A stretch of DNA of 64,000 nt, from NCBI RefSeq assembly GCF_030908245.1, contig NZ_JAVFJJ010000016.1, positions 20,069-84,068 on the forward strand, given 5' to 3'. The notes below the pieces were generated by a model. That model was not told the origin of the DNA and searched no databases. It was given only the letters and a program-made list of their open reading frames with translations. How positions within the stretch are numbered: position 1 is the first letter of the stretch; each line of letters opens with the position of its first letter. Origin of the DNA: Sinomonas sp. ASV322 (GTDB lineage: Bacteria > Actinomycetota > Actinomycetes > Actinomycetales > Micrococcaceae). The translations under genes and the position numbers were made by a program. Of the stretch, positions 60,160 through 64,000 are shown one piece after another.

Positions 60160-60347
60160 CGTTCGGGGGTCACCTCCCGTGGGTGAGCCGTCGTTCGGGG
60201 GTCACCTCCCGTGGGTGACGCACGACGTCGGCTCTCGCCTTTCGTCCAGAGGTCACCTCCCGTGGGTGACGAACGACGGCGGCTCTCGCCTTTCGTCCAG
60301 AGGTCACCTCCCGTGGGTGGGCACTCGCGGGACGTGGCCTCTGGACG
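60160..60347. repeat. Second copy of the 25-bp unit array, with 32- and 51-bp spacing
   Basis: Units (CGTTCGGGGGTCACCTCCC or CGTCCAGAGGTCACCTCCC, ending GTGGGT) start at 60160, 60192, 60243 and 60294. The first step is 32 bp, the next two are 51 bp because of a 26-bp filler. An inverted unit at 60323-60347 pairs with the last direct unit around a 4-nt loop, as in the array at 28625-28774. It begins 2 bp after the SRPBCC stop and ends 42 bp before the efeB stop. Confidence 0.85.
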
Positions 60348-60388
60348 GTCGGTGCGGCGCCGCCGTCGTTCTCCATCGCTCAGCAGAG

Positions 60389-61627
60389 CTACGCGAACAG
60401 CCCCTCGCCCAGGAAGCCACCCTCCTTCTGCACGCCCGGCACGACGAAGAAGTACCCTCCGCCGAACGGCTCGATGTAATCGGTCATGGGCTCGTTCGCG
60501 AGGCGGGTCTGCGTCGCCTCGAACTGCTCCTGGATGTTCTGCTGGAAGCTCGCGAAGATGAGCCCGGCCTGCAGGTTGCCGTTGAGGTCCACGCCGAGCT
60601 CGTAGTTGTAGCCGCGCCGCAGCATGCGCGAGCCCGCGGTCTCCTTGGTCCGGGGGTTAGCGAGGCGGATGTGCGCGTCGAGGGGAATGGTTTCGCCCTT
60701 CGGATCCGAGGCGTAGTCGGGCGCGTCCGTCTCCTTGTCCTGCCCCAGCGGCGCGCCGCTGCCGCGGTGGCGGCCGATCATGCCGTCCTGCTCGCCGAGG
60801 CCCACGCGGTCCCAGAATTCGACGAGCATGCGGATGATCCGCACCACCATGAACGTGCCGCCCTCGGCCCACGCGGGCTGGCCGGAGTCCTTGCCGAGCC
60901 AGACGAGCTTCTCATCCTGGGCGGGGTTCACGATCCCGTCCTTGTAGCCGAACAGGTTGCGGGGCGCGCCGTCCGGCCGCGGGCGGTTGTGGAAGCCGTT
61001 GATCTTCCACTGCAGCTGGAGCTGGCCGCGCGTCGCCTTCATGATGTCGCGCAGCGCGTAGTGGACCATGTCGCTCGAGTCGGCACACAGCTGGAGGATG
61101 AGGTCCCCTCCCGTCCATTCCTGATCGATCTGGTCCTTCGGGAAAACCTTCATGTCCGTGAGGCCCTTGGGCTTCTTCGCCGCGACGCCGTACGCGGGGT
61201 TGTCGAAGAGGCTCCCGGCGAGGCCGAGCGTCATCGTGAAGCCCGCGGTGGGGATGTCTTCGCCCATGATGCCGGAATTGATGGGCGGCGCACCGGTGAC
61301 GCCGGTCAGCTCGCTCGCAGGGAGCGCCTCATTCGCCTTGTGGCCGCCACCCAGGATGCCGGCCTTGACCGTGAGCTTCTGCAGGAGCGACCTGAGCTCG
61401 GCGGCGTCGCGGCTCAGGACTTTGAACGCCGCGAAGCACGCGTGCTGCTGCTGGGCGGCGGGGCGGTACACGCCCGCCTGATTCGCGCCGAGGAAATCGA
61501 CGACGTCGGAGCTTGCCGCAGGCGCGGACGGCGCCTCGGATTCCGCGTGCGCCGCCGTCGCGGCGAGAAGGCCGCCGGCTGCCGCGCCGCCTGCGCCGAT
61601 GAGGAAGGAACGTCGCTGGATCTGCAT
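60389..61627 (-). CDS. efeB: Dye-decolorizing peroxidase EfeB (Tat-exported)
   Basis: A 412-residue DyP-type heme peroxidase. The N-terminus is a Tat signal (QIQRRSFLIGAGGAAAGGLL, then AAHA). The DyP landmarks are FGYKDGIVNP (catalytic Asp), DAHIRLANPR (proximal His) and LNGNLQAGLIFASFQQNIQ. EfeB works with EfeO and EfeU in ferrous or heme iron uptake at the cell surface. It follows efeO after 93 bp containing a tandem repeat. Iron control is suggested by a DtxR/IdeR-like box upstream of efeO. Confidence 0.94.
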   Translation of the reverse strand: MQIQRRSFLIGAGGAAAGGLLAATAAHAESEAPSAPAASSDVVDFLGANQAGVYRPAAQQQHACFAAFKVLSRDAAELRSLLQKLTVKAGILGGGHKANEALPASELTGVTGAPPINSGIMGEDIPTAGFTMTLGLAGSLFDNPAYGVAAKKPKGLTDMKVFPKDQIDQEWTGGDLILQLCADSSDMVHYALRDIMKATRGQLQLQWKINGFHNRPRPDGAPRNLFGYKDGIVNPAQDEKLVWLGKDSGQPAWAEGGTFMVVRIIRMLVEFWDRVGLGEQDGMIGRHRGSGAPLGQDKETDAPDYASDPKGETIPLDAHIRLANPRTKETAGSRMLRRGYNYELGVDLNGNLQAGLIFASFQQNIQEQFEATQTRLANEPMTDYIEPFGGGYFFVVPGVQKEGGFLGEGLFA

Positions 61628-61654
61628 GAAGGTGCCTCGGGGAGTCTAGGTGTG

Positions 61655-61711
61655 GGTGCGTGGGCGGTGGGCCGGTGCGTGGGTGGCGGGCCGGTGCGTG
61701 GGTGGTGGGCC
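61655..61711. repeat. Three exact-length 19-bp tandem repeats between efeO and efeB
   Basis: GGTGCGTGGGYGGYGGGCC occurs at 61655-61673, 61674-61692 and 61693-61711. It fills most of the gap between the efeO stop (61721) and the efeB start (61627). It may be slippage-generated and could alter the spacing of the two genes. Confidence 0.75.
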
Positions 61712-61720
61712 CGTGCCGAA

Positions 61721-62485
61721 TCAGTCGGTCGAGAACAGCGCCGGGACGAGCGAGAGGGATTCGAGGGCACGGCCGAGGGCCGCGTTGACGGCTTGCCGCT
61801 CGTCACGCGGAACCTTCGCGTAGTCAGCCCAGGCATCGTCCCTCTGCGTCGCATCGATCGCGGCGGCGACGGCGGCCAGTTCGGCGTCGAGGCGGGCGGG
61901 GAAACCGGCCTTGAGGTTTTCGAGGAGTCCGCGGAGCACCTCGAGGACTTCCTGGGTGGCCTCGACGTCAGCGCGTGCGAGGGCGAGCGCGAGTCCGGAC
62001 CCTTGGTCGCCGCGGCCCGAGAGGTGGTCGCGTTGGGCGTCCTCGAGGATCTCGTGGAGCCGGAGTGGCATATCGGAGGGCTCGACGGCGGTCTCGGGGA
62101 GTTTGGCCTCGAGCGCGGCGATGTCCTCGAGCAGCTTGTCGACGACGGGGATGAGCTCGCCCGCGCCCTGCCCGTGCCAGAGCCCGTACTCGATGCGCCG
62201 GAGCCCCTTGAAGTCGGGGCTTTCGGCGCCGCCGTCGAGGCCGCGCGAGCCGGGTGCGATCGCGTCGCCCAGATCGCCGAAGCTCCCGTAGGCGGCGCCC
62301 ACTCGCTGCCACGTCTGCTGGGCGTCGAGCCACGCCTGCATCGCCGCAGTGACGGCGCCGTTGCCGATGTTGGCCCGGAGCGTGAGGGCGTGACCTCGCA
62401 GCTCGACGAGGCGTTCGGCGAGGTAGTCGTGGTAGGCGGCAACGGCGTCGTTCATTGTCGCCGGGGGCGCGGCGGGCGCAGTCAT
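61721..62485 (-). CDS. efeO: EfeO-type imelysin-domain protein without signal or cupredoxin part
   Basis: The 254-residue protein covers only the M75/imelysin-like domain of EfeO: YHDYLAERLVELRGHALTLR, WQRVGAAYGSFGDLGDAI, GLRRIEYGLWHGQG, MPLRLHEILEDAQRDHLSG. Complete EfeO is about 380 residues with a signal and an N-terminal cupredoxin domain; here the N-terminus is MTAPAAPPATMND and a stop lies in frame upstream, so neither is present. The gene may be truncated, mis-started, or a cytoplasmic variant. EfeU is not in the window. Confidence 0.85.
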   Translation of the reverse strand: MTAPAAPPATMNDAVAAYHDYLAERLVELRGHALTLRANIGNGAVTAAMQAWLDAQQTWQRVGAAYGSFGDLGDAIAPGSRGLDGGAESPDFKGLRRIEYGLWHGQGAGELIPVVDKLLEDIAALEAKLPETAVEPSDMPLRLHEILEDAQRDHLSGRGDQGSGLALALARADVEATQEVLEVLRGLLENLKAGFPARLDAELAAVAAAIDATQRDDAWADYAKVPRDERQAVNAALGRALESLSLVPALFSTD

Positions 62486-62531
62486 GGAGTACCTCGTGGT
62501 GTCGGGAGGGGCGCCCGAGGGGCCTCAGGCA

Positions 62532-62548
62532 AGGCGAGCCTAAGCTAA
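62532..62548 (-). promoter_or_regulatory. DtxR/IdeR-type iron box upstream of efeO
   Basis: Read leftward, TTAGCTTAGGCTCGCCT fits the consensus TTAGGTTAGGCTAACCT with three changes. It ends 47 bp before the efeO start, the expected place for iron repression of the efeOB unit. Confidence 0.6.
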
Positions 62549-62628
62549 GTCGAATTAGGATGCAAAACTGTTTCGTATTCCATTTCAGCCGGTCTCCCCA
62601 GCTCTACTCTCCTCCGCCCGCCGTGTTA

Positions 62629-62677
62629 TGTCTCGGGACATTGGTGACAGTTCTGCCTCAGGACATCGGTGACGGTT
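62629..62677. repeat. Doubled left inverted repeat of the insertion sequence
   Basis: Two related 24-bp ends, 62629-62652 and 62654-62677, follow each other at 25 bp. The inner copy is the better match to the right end in the GGACATCGGTGAC core. Either one may be the active end. Confidence 0.7.
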
Positions 62678-62720
62678 CCGGGGTTCTTGGTGGTGACACT
62701 TCTTTCGCTCTGATGGGCTG

Positions 62721-64000
62721 GTGAAGAAGAACTCCACTGTCGATCCTCGTATCCGTCTCGCGATCTCTCAGTGGCCGGAGAACGCGCCTCGGGGTGCGGT
62801 GACGACGTTCTGCGCCGAGCATGGGATCTCGCGGAAGACGTTCTATGCGATCCGCGCCCGGGTCGCCGCGGACGGGCCGGCCGCGGCGCTGGAGCCCAGG
62901 TCGCGGCGCCCGAAGAACAGCCCGGCCAGGCTCTCGGACGATGTGAGGCAGCAGGCCATCGGGGTGCGGGCGGCGCTGGAGCGCTCCGGGCTGGACCACG
63001 GTCCGATCAGCGTGCACGAGAAGATGCGTTCCATGGGCCTGGCATCGGTGCCCTCGCCGGCGTCGCTGGCACGCATGTTCCGCCAGGCAGGGGTCGCTCG
63101 GGCCGAGCCGAGGAAGAAGCCGCGGGCCGCGTTCCGCCGGTTCGTGTATCCGGCGCCGAACGCGTGCTGGCAGCTGGACGCGACGGAGTACGTGCTCGCC
63201 GGCGGGCGCAAGTGCGTGATCTTCCAGCTCATCGACGACCACTCCCGCTACGCGGTCTCATCGCACGTGGCCCGGTCGGAGACGGCGGAGGCGGCCATCG
63301 CCGTGACAAGGAAGGGGATAGCCGCCCACGGGGTGCCGCAGCGGCTCCTGACCGACAACGGCAGTGCGCTGAACCCGATCCGCCGGGGCGTGATCGGCCA
63401 GCTGGTCATCTATGTGACCTCCCTCGGAGTCGAGCCGATCACGGGCAGGCCCAACAAGCCCACCACCCAGGGCAAGAACGAACGCTTCCACCAGACCCTC
63501 TTCCGCTGGCTGGACAAGCAGCCCCTCGCCGAGACGATCGACCAGCTCCAGGAACAGGTCGACGCGTTCGACATCATCTACAACACCCAGCGCCCGCATC
63601 AGGGCCTGCCCGGCAGGATCACCCCCCTGCAGGCCTGGGAAGCGACCCCGAAGGCCGAACCGCCCAGGCCGAGGCCCGCACCGCCCGAGCCCACAGTCCC
63701 GGGACGCGGCGCCGCCGCGGCAACACGCATCCGCCCGGGAGTGGAAGGGACGGCCACCCGCGTCGTGCCCGCCAACGGCGGCATCACGATCCGCGGCGTG
63801 AAGTTCCAGATCGGCAGCGCCAGGACCGGACTCCAAGTCCACATCGTCTGGGATCCCGAAGGGATCGCGTTCTTCGACCACCAGGGCACGCTACTGATCG
63901 AGCACCTATGGCCGGCCAAAGGAATCACCTACGTCAGCAACGGCCGCCCCGTCGGCACAAGGCCCCGCACCGACGAAACTGTCACCGATGTCCTGACACA
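62721..64000 (+). CDS. IS481-family DDE transposase, 3' end beyond window
   Basis: The frame starts at GTG 62721 and remains open to the edge (over 426 residues). An N-terminal helix-turn-helix (VTTFCAEHGISRKTFYAIRA) is followed by an rve integrase core with the DDE residues in CWQLDATEY (about Asp153), LTDNGSALN (about Asp212) and GKNERFHQTLFRW (about Glu254). YNTQRPHQGL closes the core. A proline-rich linker and a C-terminal domain (GGITIRGVKFQIG, LLIEHLWPAKG) follow. The frame reads through the right inverted repeat, so the stop lies outside. Confidence 0.9.
   Translation, partial: MKKNSTVDPRIRLAISQWPENAPRGAVTTFCAEHGISRKTFYAIRARVAADGPAAALEPRSRRPKNSPARLSDDVRQQAIGVRAALERSGLDHGPISVHEKMRSMGLASVPSPASLARMFRQAGVARAEPRKKPRAAFRRFVYPAPNACWQLDATEYVLAGGRKCVIFQLIDDHSRYAVSSHVARSETAEAAIAVTRKGIAAHGVPQRLLTDNGSALNPIRRGVIGQLVIYVTSLGVEPITGRPNKPTTQGKNERFHQTLFRWLDKQPLAETIDQLQEQVDAFDIIYNTQRPHQGLPGRITPLQAWEATPKAEPPRPRPAPPEPTVPGRGAAAATRIRPGVEGTATRVVPANGGITIRGVKFQIGSARTGLQVHIVWDPEGIAFFDHQGTLLIEHLWPAKGITYVSNGRPVGTRPRTDETVTDVLT

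Larger units (their letters stand above)
62629..64000 (+). mobile_element. IS481-family insertion sequence
   Basis: The left end is a 24-bp inverted repeat at 62629-62652 (TGTCTCGGGACATTGGTGAC core) with a second, close copy at 62654-62677. The matching right end, TGTGTCAGGACATCGGTGAC read inward, occupies 63977-64000, the last bases of the window. A DDE transposase fills the interior. The element lies 144 bp upstream of efeO. The target duplication cannot be checked because the right flank is missing. Confidence 0.85.

Noticed and set aside
60160..60347. Protein-coding tandem repeat (RRRLSPFVQRSPP type)
   Set aside because: The 51-bp steps keep a frame open by chance; the repeat is palindromic, intergenic, and shared with a non-coding array elsewhere.
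59519..62548. Open frame of 1009 codons on the + strand
   Set aside because: It runs antisense to efeB and efeO, which have clear motifs and signals. Its Arg/Glu/Val-rich translation is the usual shadow of GC-rich coding DNA.

Overview
The window is very GC-rich DNA with GTG starts, strong AGGAGG-type ribosome binding sites, Tat and lipoprotein signals, a DtxR/IdeR-like iron box and an IS481-type element. It comes from a high-GC actinobacterium, most likely a Micrococcales soil organism of the Arthrobacter/Sinomonas kind; the genus is an inference. Gene density is high, few housekeeping genes are present (tex and a Sua5/YrdC/YciO-family protein), and most of the window is a chain of accessory catabolic and biosynthetic cassettes, each with its own regulator.

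Region 1 (1-18418) is a catabolic island. A GntR/FCD regulator (3401-4096) sits among three amidohydrolases, an amino-acid-type binding protein, a complete peptide/nickel-type ABC importer, two paralogous TIM-barrel proteins on either side of a 6-HDNO-like FAD oxidase, a creatinase-like M24 protein, an ornithine-cyclodeaminase-like reductase and an MFS carrier. Six copies of a palindrome related to TTGGYATRCCAA lie at the three promoter regions, in pairs whose centres are 84, 63 and 63 bp apart. They appear to mark one regulon. The substrate is unknown, probably a nitrogenous or peptide-like compound.

Region 2 (18585-28618) begins with a secreted Pro/Ser-rich protein and a long inverted repeat. 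It continues with a tetritol/tetrulose cassette: SorC-family regulator, FGGY kinase, RbsACB-type importer, DAK-type kinase, RpiB-type isomerase and SDR dehydrogenase. These resemble the DerK/DerI/DthD enzymes that convert D-threitol to D-erythrose 4-phosphate. An array of 25-bp units in mirror arrangement at exact 32-bp spacing closes it; a variant of the same array recurs at 60160-60347.

Region 3 (28768-40912) holds a TetR/NTF2-like pair and then a probable AvrD-family (syringolide-like) biosynthetic operon: AvrD, KAS III, ACP, flavodoxin, EamA exporter, FAD monooxygenase and a SnoaL-like protein. A convergent type II thioesterase is coupled to an HxlR regulator. An XRE/MmyB-type regulator, a P-loop ATPase, an azoreductase and a HAD phosphatase follow.

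Region 4 (41076-55222) carries an MFS carrier, an ECF sigma factor with a CU044_5270-type membrane partner, an SDR, a YrdC-family protein, a small zinc-ribbon protein, a YdjM-like membrane protein, Tex, and a peptide/amide cassette (M20 peptidase, NCS1 permease, DUF1177, IclR, PepE).

Region 5 (55278-64000) holds two small envelope proteins, a large secreted beta-propeller phosphoesterase, an ArsR/SRPBCC pair that may be read from a leaderless transcript, and efeO-efeB with an iron box. EfeO lacks a signal peptide and cupredoxin part, and no efeU is visible. The IS481-type element lies 144 bp upstream of efeO and runs to the window edge.
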